DNA from: Bacteroidales bacterium UBA5226
GTDB taxonomy: Bacteria; Bacteroidota; Bacteroidia; Bacteroidales; UBA932
Length of the DNA stretch: 64,000 bases
Assembly: GCA_002409325.1 (NCBI GenBank)
Contig: DHUU01000003.1
Coordinates: 19,285 to 83,284, forward strand
Direction of reading: 5' to 3'
Below the pieces are notes generated by a model. It saw nothing but the letters and a program-made list of their open reading frames with translations, was not told where the DNA came from and searched no databases. The translations under genes were made by a program, and so were the position numbers. Shown piece after piece: positions 43,181-52,074 of this stretch (within the stretch, counting starts at the first letter, position 1; each line of letters starts with the position of its first letter).

Positions 43181-45517
43181 ATGAAAAGAATCATTTTGTC
43201 GGGCTTGCTGCTGGCCCATCTCTCACTTGCAGCACAAGAAGTAAGAAATCTGGATTCCATTGTGATTGTTGCCACCCAGGCAGCAAAGGATTCCCCTGTG
43301 GCACACAGCCGTGTTCAACGGGAAGATCTGGTACGTACCGCTTCCACCCAAAACCTGCCTTACGCCCTGGCCCTGACTCCCGGTGCCGTGGTTGTTGGAG
43401 AAAACGGAACCGGCAGCGGATATGCCTATTTACGTATCCGGGGTTCCGAAGGGTCCCGAACACAGGTAAATTTGAACGGGATCGCTTTAAACGATGCCGA
43501 GTCCCAGGAAGTCTTCTGGGTAAACCTTCCGGCACTGAGCGGTTTCCTGGAAAACGTCCAGGTACAGCGCGGGGTAGGGACATCGGTTAACGGCAGCGGG
43601 GCATTCGGGGCTACCATCAATATGCGCACGCTCTACCAGAGTCCCGGTCCTTACACTCAGCTGCAGGCTTCCTACGGATCGTTCAACACGTGGAACTTTG
43701 CCGTTGGGGCAGGAACGGGTACAGGCCCTGGAACAACACCGGGTGAGGGTCCGGGGACTGGAACTGGCAGGTTGTTTCTACCAAAGGGACTGGCCGTGGA
43801 CATACGTTATGCGCAGAACGGGACAGATGGGTACATACGCAATGGCTACGGCGGCCTTCGTTCGCTCTTTACACGGGTTTCCTGGATACGCCCCGATTAT
43901 ACACTCAAACTATATTATATATACGGTGATCAGCATACCGGGATCACCTGGGAAGGGATCCCGCGTGATATGCTGGCCATTGACCGGCGGTACAATCCGG
44001 CCGGTGAATACACAGATTCTCAGGGCGCGGTGCGTTACTATCCCAACGAATCGGACAACTACACACAGCATCACCTCCAGCTGAACCATGCGCAACGTTT
44101 TGCAAAAAATATTTCCTGGAGCAACACACTACACGTTACCAAAGGAGACGGGTATTATGAAAACTACAAGCAAAAAAGTTCGGGCAACTATATCGTACGC
44201 CGCTCCATGGACAATATATACACTGCTTTTAGCTCTATTGGGAGCTGGACTTTTACAGGGGTAAGCAGGAACACCCAAAGCAGCGAAAGCAGGCGTAGTA
44301 GCGAAAGCAGGAGAGGCTGGGGGAGCGGTGGAGGAAGCAGTAGCGCAGGTAGCGTGGAAGTGTTGCTGGGACTGAATTATGCATACTATGACGGCCAGCA
44401 CTTCGGATTGATGAGCTATCAGACTGAAAAGCCTGATTTTACCAATGCCGGGGAGTATTACAGGAATCTTGGAATTAAACACGATGCCAGTACATTTCTC
44501 AAAGGTACGTACCAGGTGCCTTTGGGTGCAAACCGGGACAACGCACTCAAATTCTTTGCAGATATGCAATACAGGTACGTTGGCCTGCATATGGAAGGTG
44601 AAGATGCAGACGGCGGCCCTTTGGCCCATAAATCCACACTTCATTTTTTCAACCCAAAGGCCGGGATCACCGCCATCATTCACAAAGACCACCAGCTGTA
44701 TGCCTCGGCCTATTCCGGCAGTCGGGAACCCTCGAGGAGCGACATCAAGGAATCCATTAAAGCAGGCAGGACGGCAGAGCTCAAACCGGAAAAAATGCTG
44801 GATTTTGAGGGAGGGTACCGGTTTTCGTTAGCTAACCTGATGCTGGGAGTGAACCTGTACGCCATGGAATACCGCAACCAGCTGGTGCCTACGGGAAAAA
44901 TCAGCGACACGGGATACGAAGTCAAGGAAAACGTGCCCGTATCGTACCGCAGGGGCGTGGAAATTGAAGCCGGCTGGCAGGTGCTGCCACAACTGCGTCT
45001 GGAAGGAAATGCCTGCTTCAGTAGCAACAAGATTAAAGACCTGACCATTTACCTGGACACGTATGACCACCCGTATGAATGGAATCCGGTAAGGCCACAG
45101 GTAACTGAATATTACGAACTTACACACCTTGTTTACTCCCCGTCATTAACTGCTGTAGCACTTGCATCAATCAAGCCGTTTGTTACCGGGAGGTCTCTGT
45201 TCAGAAACCTGGAGGCTGTGTTCACTGCCCGCTTTGTGGGAAAACAATACTTTGACAACACCTCAAACCAGGACCGTTCCCTTCCTGCCTACCAGGTCCT
45301 GGGCTTCACCTTATCGCAACCTTTTAAAACAAAGCGTGCAGGAACCTTTACTATAAGCCTGTTTGCAGACAACCTACTAGACCAGCAGTATTGTGCCAGT
45401 GCCTGGGCTTACCGGGCTGCTTTCCGGGATACAGGGACCGTTGAAGTCACAGAGGGATTCTATCCCCAGGCGGGTTTTAATGCAATGATCAGATTATCAT
45501 GGGAGTGGGGAAATTGA
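43181..45517 (+). CDS. TonB-dependent outer-membrane receptor, probably for thiamin
   Basis: 778 residues with signal peptide MKRIILSGLLLAHLSLAAQ. A plug domain (about residues 35-145) has NLPYALALTPGAVVV, YLRIRGSEGSRTQVNLNGIALND and VQVQRGVGTS; a beta-barrel follows and ends in an aromatic-rich strand (MIRLSWEWGN). The position directly after a TPP riboswitch matches the Bacteroides thiamin-receptor gene. Two low-complexity insertions lie within the barrel: a Gly/Thr/Pro run near residues 176-197 and a SSESRR repeat near 366-390. The last 19 bases overlap pnuT. Confidence 0.88.
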   Translation: MKRIILSGLLLAHLSLAAQEVRNLDSIVIVATQAAKDSPVAHSRVQREDLVRTASTQNLPYALALTPGAVVVGENGTGSGYAYLRIRGSEGSRTQVNLNGIALNDAESQEVFWVNLPALSGFLENVQVQRGVGTSVNGSGAFGATINMRTLYQSPGPYTQLQASYGSFNTWNFAVGAGTGTGPGTTPGEGPGTGTGRLFLPKGLAVDIRYAQNGTDGYIRNGYGGLRSLFTRVSWIRPDYTLKLYYIYGDQHTGITWEGIPRDMLAIDRRYNPAGEYTDSQGAVRYYPNESDNYTQHHLQLNHAQRFAKNISWSNTLHVTKGDGYYENYKQKSSGNYIVRRSMDNIYTAFSSIGSWTFTGVSRNTQSSESRRSSESRRGWGSGGGSSSAGSVEVLLGLNYAYYDGQHFGLMSYQTEKPDFTNAGEYYRNLGIKHDASTFLKGTYQVPLGANRDNALKFFADMQYRYVGLHMEGEDADGGPLAHKSTLHFFNPKAGITAIIHKDHQLYASAYSGSREPSRSDIKESIKAGRTAELKPEKMLDFEGGYRFSLANLMLGVNLYAMEYRNQLVPTGKISDTGYEVKENVPVSYRRGVEIEAGWQVLPQLRLEGNACFSSNKIKDLTIYLDTYDHPYEWNPVRPQVTEYYELTHLVYSPSLTAVALASIKPFVTGRSLFRNLEAVFTARFVGKQYFDNTSNQDRSLPAYQVLGFTLSQPFKTKRAGTFTISLFADNLLDQQYCASAWAYRAAFRDTGTVEVTEGFYPQAGFNAMIRLSWEWGN

Positions 45518-46173
45518 TACTGGAAATATTCGGAACCTTGACCGGACTCCTGTATGTGTGGCTGGAAATCAAACACCGCCGCTCCATGTGGGTGGTGGGC
45601 ATTGTCATGGCCCTGTGTTACATAGCAGTATTCGGAGTTGAGGGATTGTACGCCTCCATGGGGCTGTATGTGTATTACTTAGGAATGAGCCTGTACGGCT
45701 GGGTGCAATGGGGCCGGCAGATGATACCGGCACAGACAGGACAAATCGTGCATCCCATAACAGGAGTTATACCCGGACAATCTGAAAAGCCGAAGCCACC
45801 GGAGCAGCAACAAGAGCAGCAGGTGGGACAGCAACAGGAGCAGGAGCCTAGGCCGGTACGCATTACACAGAGGCAGGCTGTTACGGCTGGCGGGCTGCTT
45901 GTGACATCTTTTTTCATTATGTGGCTGGTCCTTGGGTGCCTGACTGATCATCCGGCACCGGTTCCCGATGCAGCCATTGCGGCACTTAATATAACGGCTA
46001 CCTGGCTTTTGACCCACAGTGTGCTGGAGCAGTGGTTTTTGCTCCTAGTTGCCAATGCCCTGGCCATTGGTCTTTATGCCAGAACTGGTCTGTGGTTTAC
46101 AACCGGACTGTACGTTGTTTTTCTTATATCTTCTGTTGCAGGGTACATAAGCTGGCGAAGAAAAATTTTATAA
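45499..46173 (+). CDS. pnuT: PnuT-type thiamin transporter (PnuC family) with Gln/Glu-rich loop
   Basis: 224 residues. Membrane segments at both ends and the WGRQ signature in YGWVQWGRQM mark the PnuC/PnuT facilitator family. Location behind a TPP riboswitch and thiamin receptor argues for thiamin (PnuT) rather than nicotinamide riboside. Residues about 90-116 are a Pro/Gln/Glu-rich run (KPKPPEQQQEQQVGQQQEQE) that normal members lack, sitting in a loop between membrane segments. The usual third gene, thiamin pyrophosphokinase, is not present downstream. Confidence 0.85.
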   Translation: MGVGKLILEIFGTLTGLLYVWLEIKHRRSMWVVGIVMALCYIAVFGVEGLYASMGLYVYYLGMSLYGWVQWGRQMIPAQTGQIVHPITGVIPGQSEKPKPPEQQQEQQVGQQQEQEPRPVRITQRQAVTAGGLLVTSFFIMWLVLGCLTDHPAPVPDAAIAALNITATWLLTHSVLEQWFLLLVANALAIGLYARTGLWFTTGLYVVFLISSVAGYISWRRKIL

Positions 46174-46178
46174 CTTTG
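46171..46178 (+). promoter_or_regulatory. -7 box (TAACTTTG) of the amidohydrolase gene
   Basis: TAACTTTG lies 15 bases before the ATG at 46194 and overlaps the pnuT stop codon, so mtaD and the phosphorylase gene probably have their own promoter. Confidence 0.45.
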
Positions 46179-46193
46179 TCAAAATGTACCCTT

Positions 46194-47480
46194 ATGAAAT
46201 CAATTCTCATAACCAACGTATTGCTGTATAAAGAACGGAAGGACGTTCTGATAGAGGGCAACAAGATAAAAAGTGTAGAAACCGCAGGATCCATTCCGGA
46301 ACAAGGCATTGACAAGGTTATTGACGGTTCGCGCAAAGCCATTATTCCCGGTTTTGTAAATGCACACGCCCATTCGGCCATGACGCTATTCCGAGGTGTG
46401 GGAGAGGATGTCCCCCTGGACCAGTGGCTGCATGAACGCATCTGGCCATATGAGGCCAAACTGGACGAGGAAATGGTCTATTGGGGGGCCAGGCTGGCCT
46501 GCATAGAGATGATACGCACAGGGACCACTACCTTCAACGACATGTACTGGCACCTGAACGGGACCAAGCGGGCTGCAGAAGAAATGGGCATGCGCTCGGT
46601 ACAATCCTTCACCTGGCTGGATCATTTCCGGGACGATGTCATTGAAAATAACAAGAAGCTTTTGAAAGAAGCCCACAAAGCAAGCGCCGGCTGGAGTTCC
46701 CTGACCACCTTTGCAGTTAGTCCCCACGCCATTTACACCGTGGCAGAGAAATCTTTCCGCTATATCAACAGCTATTCCAGGGACAACGATCTTACAGTGC
46801 ATACGCACCTTGCCGAGACCCGCTCCGAGATGGACCAGGCTGAACGCGATTTTGGCATGAGTCCTACCGAATACCTGAACAAACTGGGCCTGATGAGCCC
46901 CAACCTGGTGGCAGCCCATTCGCTCTGGCTAAGCAGTGAAGATATCAGAATCCTGGGGGATAACGGTGTGAATACGGTACACAATCCAAATTCCAACCTA
47001 AAACTCGCCTCGGGTTATAAGTTCAAATACAACGAACTGCGTGATGCAGGGGCTAATGTATGTCTGGGTACTGACGGCTGCGCATCGTCCAATAACCTGG
47101 ATATGATTGACAGTATGAAGACTGCCGCCCTGCTGCAAAAAGTATGGCGGAACGATCCCGGGGCCATCCCCCTGAAAGAACTCATGAACGTAGCCTCCCT
47201 TAACGGAGCCAGAGCCCTGCGACTGAACACAGGAAAGATCGAGCCCGGTTTCCTGGCAGACGTAGCGCTGGTAGACATGGCCAAGCCCTCCTTCGTTCCT
47301 AACCATTATTTCCTGGCCAACCTTGTCTATGCCGCCAACGGAGAATGTATAGATACCGTCATCTGTGACGGTAAAATCATCATGGAAAACCAGCAAATAT
47401 CAGGGCAGGAAGAGATATACCGCAAAGTGCAGGAAGTCGCAGACAAAGTAGTAGATTATAAAAAAAGAAAAAAGAAATGA
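46194..47480 (+). CDS. mtaD: Amidohydrolase, probable 5'-methylthioadenosine/S-adenosylhomocysteine deaminase
   Basis: 428 residues from the ATG at 46194; the open frame extends back into pnuT but the upstream part is not coding-like. Metal-binding histidines are in NAHAHSAM, the substrate-pocket region in WLDHFRDDV, HTHLAETRSE holds another His/Glu pair, and GTDGCASSNNLDM carries the metal-binding Asp. This pattern matches the MtaD/SahH-type deaminase of the TRZ/ATZ group. It is coupled by a 4-base overlap with purine nucleoside phosphorylase, consistent with nucleoside salvage. Confidence 0.82.
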   Translation: MKSILITNVLLYKERKDVLIEGNKIKSVETAGSIPEQGIDKVIDGSRKAIIPGFVNAHAHSAMTLFRGVGEDVPLDQWLHERIWPYEAKLDEEMVYWGARLACIEMIRTGTTTFNDMYWHLNGTKRAAEEMGMRSVQSFTWLDHFRDDVIENNKKLLKEAHKASAGWSSLTTFAVSPHAIYTVAEKSFRYINSYSRDNDLTVHTHLAETRSEMDQAERDFGMSPTEYLNKLGLMSPNLVAAHSLWLSSEDIRILGDNGVNTVHNPNSNLKLASGYKFKYNELRDAGANVCLGTDGCASSNNLDMIDSMKTAALLQKVWRNDPGAIPLKELMNVASLNGARALRLNTGKIEPGFLADVALVDMAKPSFVPNHYFLANLVYAANGECIDTVICDGKIIMENQQISGQEEIYRKVQEVADKVVDYKKRKKK

Positions 47481-48292
47481 AATCTTCAGTTTACCAGGAA
47501 TCGGCAGATTATATACTCCAAAGGATTCCAAAACGCCCTCAGGTGGCCATTATTCTGGGCAGTGGCCTGGGAAATCTGGCAGATAGCATACAGGACCAGG
47601 TGGTTATACCTTATGCAGAAATCCCTAATTTTTTACTTTCCACTGCTCCCGGACATAAAGGAAACCTGATATGGGGCCGTCTGGGGGGAAAAGAGGTTAT
47701 TTGCATGCAGGGACGCTTCCACTACTACGAAGGATACGGCATGGAACAGGTTACTTTACCCATACGCGTCTTCAAACTGCTGGGTGCCCTGGCACTCTTT
47801 GTTTCCAACGCTGCAGGCGGGATCAATCCGCGCTTCAAGCAAGGAGACCTGATGGTCATTACAGACCACATTAATTTAATGCCCAATCCGCTCATCGGCA
47901 AGAACAATCCGGATTTCGGAGAACGTTTTCCCGATATGACGCGCACCTACGACAAAGAGTTGCGCAAAATCTGCGACGATATGGCCCATATCCACGGCAT
48001 ACCCCTACGTCACGGAACGTATATTGGCAGCAGCGGGCCTACTTTTGAAACCCCTGCAGAATATGGTTATTTCAAGATCATAGGTGCAGATGCCACTGGA
48101 ATGTCCACCGTCCCGGAAGTCATTGTGGCGCGTCATTGCGGCATGCGCGTTTTTGGCATGTCTGTCATAACCAATGAAGCGTACGACTTTGCCGAAGATT
48201 ATGAAAATGACGGGGCCGATGTCATTGTAGCCGCCGATAAGGCTGCCGGAAAAATGGCACTTTTATTTGCAGATATTATTGCAAACATGTAA
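47477..48292 (+). CDS. punA: Purine nucleoside phosphorylase
   Basis: 271 residues, the trimeric (class I, low molecular mass) type. Signatures: VAIILGSGLG (phosphate site), MQGRFHYYEGY, SNAAGGINP, SSGPTFETPAEY and the purine-site ADATGMSTVPE, ending near VITNEAYDF. It cleaves inosine and guanosine with phosphate. It overlaps the amidohydrolase gene by 4 bases, so both belong to one purine salvage unit. Confidence 0.93.
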   Translation: MKSSVYQESADYILQRIPKRPQVAIILGSGLGNLADSIQDQVVIPYAEIPNFLLSTAPGHKGNLIWGRLGGKEVICMQGRFHYYEGYGMEQVTLPIRVFKLLGALALFVSNAAGGINPRFKQGDLMVITDHINLMPNPLIGKNNPDFGERFPDMTRTYDKELRKICDDMAHIHGIPLRHGTYIGSSGPTFETPAEYGYFKIIGADATGMSTVPEVIVARHCGMRVFGMSVITNEAYDFAEDYENDGADVIVAADKAAGKMALLFADIIANM

Positions 48293-48309
48293 GAATTATC
48301 TTACATTTG
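48279..48309 (+). promoter_or_regulatory. Promoter of the fimbrillin-like gene cluster
   Basis: TTG at 48279-48281 and TACATTTG at 48302-48309, 20 bases apart, with the first ATG of the cluster at 48336. The TTG lies at the end of the upstream phosphorylase gene. Confidence 0.55.
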
Positions 48310-48335
48310 CATTGTACGTTTTATCCTAAATTAAG

Positions 48336-49211
48336 ATGCGATCGTTATTTATCCTGATCGTTGTGCAATTGCTGTTTATACAATGCACATCTGATATCCG
48401 TGATGATTTAATGGATCCCATATCGCCTACCGTCCCTGTAACCGGATTGACAGCTCCGGTGGAATTGCACGTCCTCAGGATTCCTGATCATTTCACTAAA
48501 GACGATTTGTCTACACACCGGAAAGCCGACTTCAGAGGAATCATTTCTCAGGACGGCAAAACAATCACCGCTTCTGTAATTCAGTACTTTCATCCGGACG
48601 ATTTACCCGCCCGTTTTGTATGTTTTTATCCAAAACCCGATACCCTCAGGAACGGAATAGCCAGTTACACCCTGGACGGCTCCCAGAACATTATTTACGC
48701 TCCGGTCGCCAACGCCGGGACCCTGTATGCCCCAAACCCGGACTTCGGATTCAATTTCCGTTACAAATTGTCCCGGTTACATGTCGTAGTCAGTCTCTCA
48801 CAGGAAAAGGCTATAGCAGAAGACATTGTCCTGCTTTCTTTGGGAGTGCTCACCTATAACAAACTGCAGTTGAAACTGGACGGGCCCCTTGCCGGCCAAT
48901 TGCACGTGGCAGAGGATGCGAAAAAAGTACTGCTTCCTATCAGAGATGACAGTGGCGCCATTGTCCGGAGCATTAACCCGTCTAAAAACGCGGTGGATTG
49001 CGGATCTGTGTACGTCTATCCCGGGGAAAATCCTGTTCTGGCATTGAAAATTCAGGAAAAAAATGGTACTTTTACGCAGAAATTGTCCTTGCCAACCCTG
49101 ACTCCCGGAAAGGAATACCTGGTAGAGGTTACAGGCGACGTTAAAAATGTTCTTTTTAATACTTCTTTATCTGACTGGATCCAGGGAGATTCAGGAGTTG
49201 CAAAATTCTGA
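48336..49211 (+). CDS. Fimbrillin-family-like lipoprotein 1 (divergent member)
   Basis: 291 residues; lipoprotein signal MRSLFILIVVQLLFIQC (Cys17). The mid-part SYTLDGSQNIIYAPVANAGTLYAPNPDFGFNFRYKLSRLHVVV corresponds to the ITGQEDI...AG...F.F.H.L.Q stretch of the next four genes but is more divergent, and the TKAP motif is missing. The end PGKEYLVEV followed by SDWIQGDSG matches the C-terminal strand region of the others. It is probably a surface pilus or adhesin subunit, perhaps at the tip or base; the role is inferred from the cluster. Confidence 0.6.
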   Translation: MRSLFILIVVQLLFIQCTSDIRDDLMDPISPTVPVTGLTAPVELHVLRIPDHFTKDDLSTHRKADFRGIISQDGKTITASVIQYFHPDDLPARFVCFYPKPDTLRNGIASYTLDGSQNIIYAPVANAGTLYAPNPDFGFNFRYKLSRLHVVVSLSQEKAIAEDIVLLSLGVLTYNKLQLKLDGPLAGQLHVAEDAKKVLLPIRDDSGAIVRSINPSKNAVDCGSVYVYPGENPVLALKIQEKNGTFTQKLSLPTLTPGKEYLVEVTGDVKNVLFNTSLSDWIQGDSGVAKF

Positions 49212-49337
49212 ACCGGCATGTATTTTTTGTTGAAGGAAACAACCTGTTAGTTTAAGAATTAGCGGGTTATGTTGAAATAGGGTACACCAGAGGCACAAAC
49301 TTCATACCTTGGTTTCTAATAATTTCTTATAACTGCT

Positions 49338-50225
49338 ATGAAAAAACTCTTGCTGGCAACCCTTTCGGTGATAGTCATCGCTGGTTGCGTTAAAGACATT
49401 CCTTATGAAGACCAACCAGTTCCTATATCATTTGGTGCGGGCCTATCCACGGTTAACACCCGTGCCCCTATAGCCAACCTCACATCGGGTCTTACAGGTA
49501 TTCAAATGCTTAGAGCTGCTGACCATGCTACTACTCCTGACTGGACAGCAGTTTCTTCTGTTGCTACAACAGCCAACATTGCTACTGACGGAGCAGTGGG
49601 CACATTATCCACGGCCCAGTATTACAATCCTAACCCGGCCCTGAATGCCTGGTTTATGTCGTTTTATCCATCCGGCACCATGGGAACCGGTAAAGTGAGC
49701 TGGACAATCACCGGACAGGAAGACATCATTGTTGCCCCGTCTGTCAGTGCCGGGAACAAGTCATCACCGGTCAATCCTACCACCCTGGCCTTTGCCCACA
49801 AACTGACTCAGTTGCAATTTGAAGTACTTGGCGCTTCGGCCACCGCCATTACCCAATGGGGTACCATATCGTCCATAAAAGTGAATGCAGATACGGCCCT
49901 GGAACTGACGTTAAGCACGAACGCACTGGCTTCTGCTTCCGCCCCCGTGAACGCAGACCTAACAATCAGCGGTACTTTTCCGGTCACCTTAACAACTTCC
50001 GCTGCTGCTGTAGGAGTTATTATGGTTAAACCAGGCGCCCTAAACACCATCAAGGTAACAACCGCCAATACTTCGGAGCAGTCTGTCAGCATTACGGGAC
50101 TAACAACGACCGCCGCAGGATCGGCCCATAAGATCACACTCACCTTTACCGAATGGGGTGGCATCACCTTTAGTGCATCACTTACCGACTGGGCTACCGG
50201 AACCGCCGGAGCAGGCAGCTTGTAA
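49338..50225 (+). CDS. Fimbrillin-family lipoprotein 2
   Basis: 295 residues; lipoprotein signal MKKLLLATLSVIVIAGC (Cys17). Shortly after comes PVPISFGAGLSTVNTRAPI: a strand, then a TRAP motif like the Arg/Lys cleavage site of FimA/Mfa-type precursors. SWTITGQEDIIVAPSVSAGN and FAHKLTQLQFEV follow, and the C-terminus (KITLTFTEWGGITFSASLTDW) is a fimbrillin-type last strand. Thr/Ala/Ser-rich composition. It belongs to the fimbrillin (Mfa1/FimA) superfamily and probably forms or tips a surface fibre; no usher or anchor gene is nearby. The 126 bases upstream hold only a weak TACCTTGG box. Confidence 0.72.
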   Translation: MKKLLLATLSVIVIAGCVKDIPYEDQPVPISFGAGLSTVNTRAPIANLTSGLTGIQMLRAADHATTPDWTAVSSVATTANIATDGAVGTLSTAQYYNPNPALNAWFMSFYPSGTMGTGKVSWTITGQEDIIVAPSVSAGNKSSPVNPTTLAFAHKLTQLQFEVLGASATAITQWGTISSIKVNADTALELTLSTNALASASAPVNADLTISGTFPVTLTTSAAAVGVIMVKPGALNTIKVTTANTSEQSVSITGLTTTAAGSAHKITLTFTEWGGITFSASLTDWATGTAGAGSL

Positions 50226-50274
50226 TCATTCATTAATTACCAGCTGTTAATAAATGCTTGAAGGTATTGTGGGT

Positions 50275-51222
50275 GTGAAAAGGATACTTCTCATATTGTC
50301 TCTGCTTATATACGGGTGTACCAAACAGGCACCTGAAAAATTGCCCATCCCATCGGGGGACGGGCAGCAGGTTCCCATTGATTTTGGAGGAGGTATCATC
50401 AACACCAAAGCGCCCATAATATCTACATCGGGCATACCTACAGCACAAATACTAGCGATACAGGTATTGAGACAGGATGTGGCTAAAAATTCAAGTCCCA
50501 ACTGGAGTACTGTTTCTTCGGTTTCAGCCACAGCCACCTTCTTTCCTTATGCATCTGTCCCTGCCAGCAATATATATAATTTTGTCGTTAACCCAAAGCA
50601 GTATTACAACCTCAACAAGAATAATTATTCCCATTTTACGGCCTATTACCCGGGAGTAAATGAAAACGCTGTGGCCACCACTTTAGCCAGCGGGGTGGCC
50701 ACCTTTACCATCACGGGGCAGGAAGACATAATTTCTGCCCCGTCGGTAAATGCGGGGGGGAGTCAAACCCAATCACTCCCCGTTAGTTTTGTGTTTTCAC
50801 ACAAACTGTCTCAGGTACAGATTTACGTAAAAGCGGCCAATGCAGGAGCCATCACTTCCTGGGGCAATGTGACTGCTGTCAAGGCCACTTCCGCTACAAG
50901 ACTAAATCTGACAGTTTCCACCCAGACCCTCTCACAACACGCAACCCCTGTGGTTAGTGACCTTTCTACCGGCAAAGCTCCCCAGGCACTGACCACCGAT
51001 TTTGTCTCCTTTGGAACCATACTGGTTTACCCCGGTGCCCTGACCATAAAAGTCACCACGGCCAACTTTCCGGAGCAAACCGTTACCATAAGCCCGTCAA
51101 TAACAACAGCAGCTGGAAGCTCACACCGGATAGACCTGACCTTTACAGCTACAGCCATAAACTTCAATGCCACCCTGACCGGCTGGGTTACCGGTACCCC
51201 GGGCGCGGGAACAGTACAGTGA
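50275..51222 (+). CDS. Fimbrillin-family lipoprotein 3
   Basis: 315 residues from a GTG at 50275, which opens a tidy lipoprotein signal (KRILLILSLLIYGC); an ATG at 50254 would add seven residues before it. VPIDFGGGIINTKAPI carries the strand plus TKAP motif; ATFTITGQEDIISAPSVNAGG and FVFSHKLSQVQIYV match the paralogs; the end RIDLTFTATAINFNATLTGW is the last-strand region. Paralog of the flanking genes, probably a fimbrial subunit. The start lies 49 bases after the previous stop. Confidence 0.7.
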   Translation: MKRILLILSLLIYGCTKQAPEKLPIPSGDGQQVPIDFGGGIINTKAPIISTSGIPTAQILAIQVLRQDVAKNSSPNWSTVSSVSATATFFPYASVPASNIYNFVVNPKQYYNLNKNNYSHFTAYYPGVNENAVATTLASGVATFTITGQEDIISAPSVNAGGSQTQSLPVSFVFSHKLSQVQIYVKAANAGAITSWGNVTAVKATSATRLNLTVSTQTLSQHATPVVSDLSTGKAPQALTTDFVSFGTILVYPGALTIKVTTANFPEQTVTISPSITTAAGSSHRIDLTFTATAINFNATLTGWVTGTPGAGTVQ

Positions 51223-51234
51223 CCCTGATCATGT

Positions 51235-52074
51235 ATGTACAGGAATCCATTACTATACATCTCATTATTTATTCTTTCCGGGTGTTCAGTACATGAAACT
51301 GAACCAGAGCAATTGTTTCCTATAGATTTCAGGGCTGCATACAGCCTTTCTCTGGATGTTACTACCAAAGCTCCCATTTACGATATCGACCAGATGGAAC
51401 CCATCCAGATCCTGCGTTCAGATGGAATAGCAGCCGACTATTCTGCCCATACAGCGCCCGATCTGACCGGAACCGTTGCCGCAGACGGGATCGTTACACC
51501 TTCCGTTCCGCAACATTATGATCTGAACGGTGAGCAGGCTAACTTTATGGCGTTTTATCCGGTAGCACGCAATATCCAGGCAGGGATAGCCAATTTCAAG
51601 ATAACAGGGCAGGAAGACGTTACCGCTGCCCAGAATGTATACGCAGGCAGTAGCGGCAGCCCCTCTACCGCAGCATTTGCCTTCAGGCACCTGCTTGCAC
51701 AGGTCAGGATCCAGGTTTGTGCCCAGAATTCCAGTGCTTCTTCTACCTGGGGCACGATTACCTACCTAAAAATTGAAACCCCCACTTCCCTTAATCTGGA
51801 CCTGAATGCATGGCCTGCCCCTAGTGCCGCTTCAAATCCCGAGAACGAATCCCTTCCCACGAGCATTGGCGGCAACGCCTCCCAAACCATCACCACAACC
51901 TATTCTTCGGCCGGCAGCCTTATGATCCTGAATGCAACTTACCCGGTACAGGTAAAGGTCAAAACAGCAAAAAAAGCCGAGGTAACCGTAACTACCTCTG
52001 TTTGGTATATTAGTCCGGGCAATGTATATACCATCAAGCTGTTTTTCAAGAACAACACTATCGAAGTACAATGA
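51235..52074 (+). CDS. Fimbrillin-family lipoprotein 4
   Basis: 279 residues; lipoprotein signal MYRNPLLYISLFILSGC (Cys17). FPIDFRAAYSLSLDVTTKAPIYD has the strand and TKAP motif; ANFKITGQEDVTAAQNVYAGSS and FAFRHLLAQVRIQV match the paralogs. It is closest to the next gene: both have MEPIQI/MGPIQI, ILRSDG/ICRKDG and ADYS..., suggesting a recent duplication. It overlaps the next gene by 4 bases. Confidence 0.7.
   Translation: MYRNPLLYISLFILSGCSVHETEPEQLFPIDFRAAYSLSLDVTTKAPIYDIDQMEPIQILRSDGIAADYSAHTAPDLTGTVAADGIVTPSVPQHYDLNGEQANFMAFYPVARNIQAGIANFKITGQEDVTAAQNVYAGSSGSPSTAAFAFRHLLAQVRIQVCAQNSSASSTWGTITYLKIETPTSLNLDLNAWPAPSAASNPENESLPTSIGGNASQTITTTYSSAGSLMILNATYPVQVKVKTAKKAEVTVTTSVWYISPGNVYTIKLFFKNNTIEVQ

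Noticed and set aside
46032..46193. Upstream extension of the amidohydrolase frame
   Set aside because: It lies inside pnuT in another frame and upstream of a TAACTTTG promoter box; the ATG at 46194 gives the normal family N-terminus.
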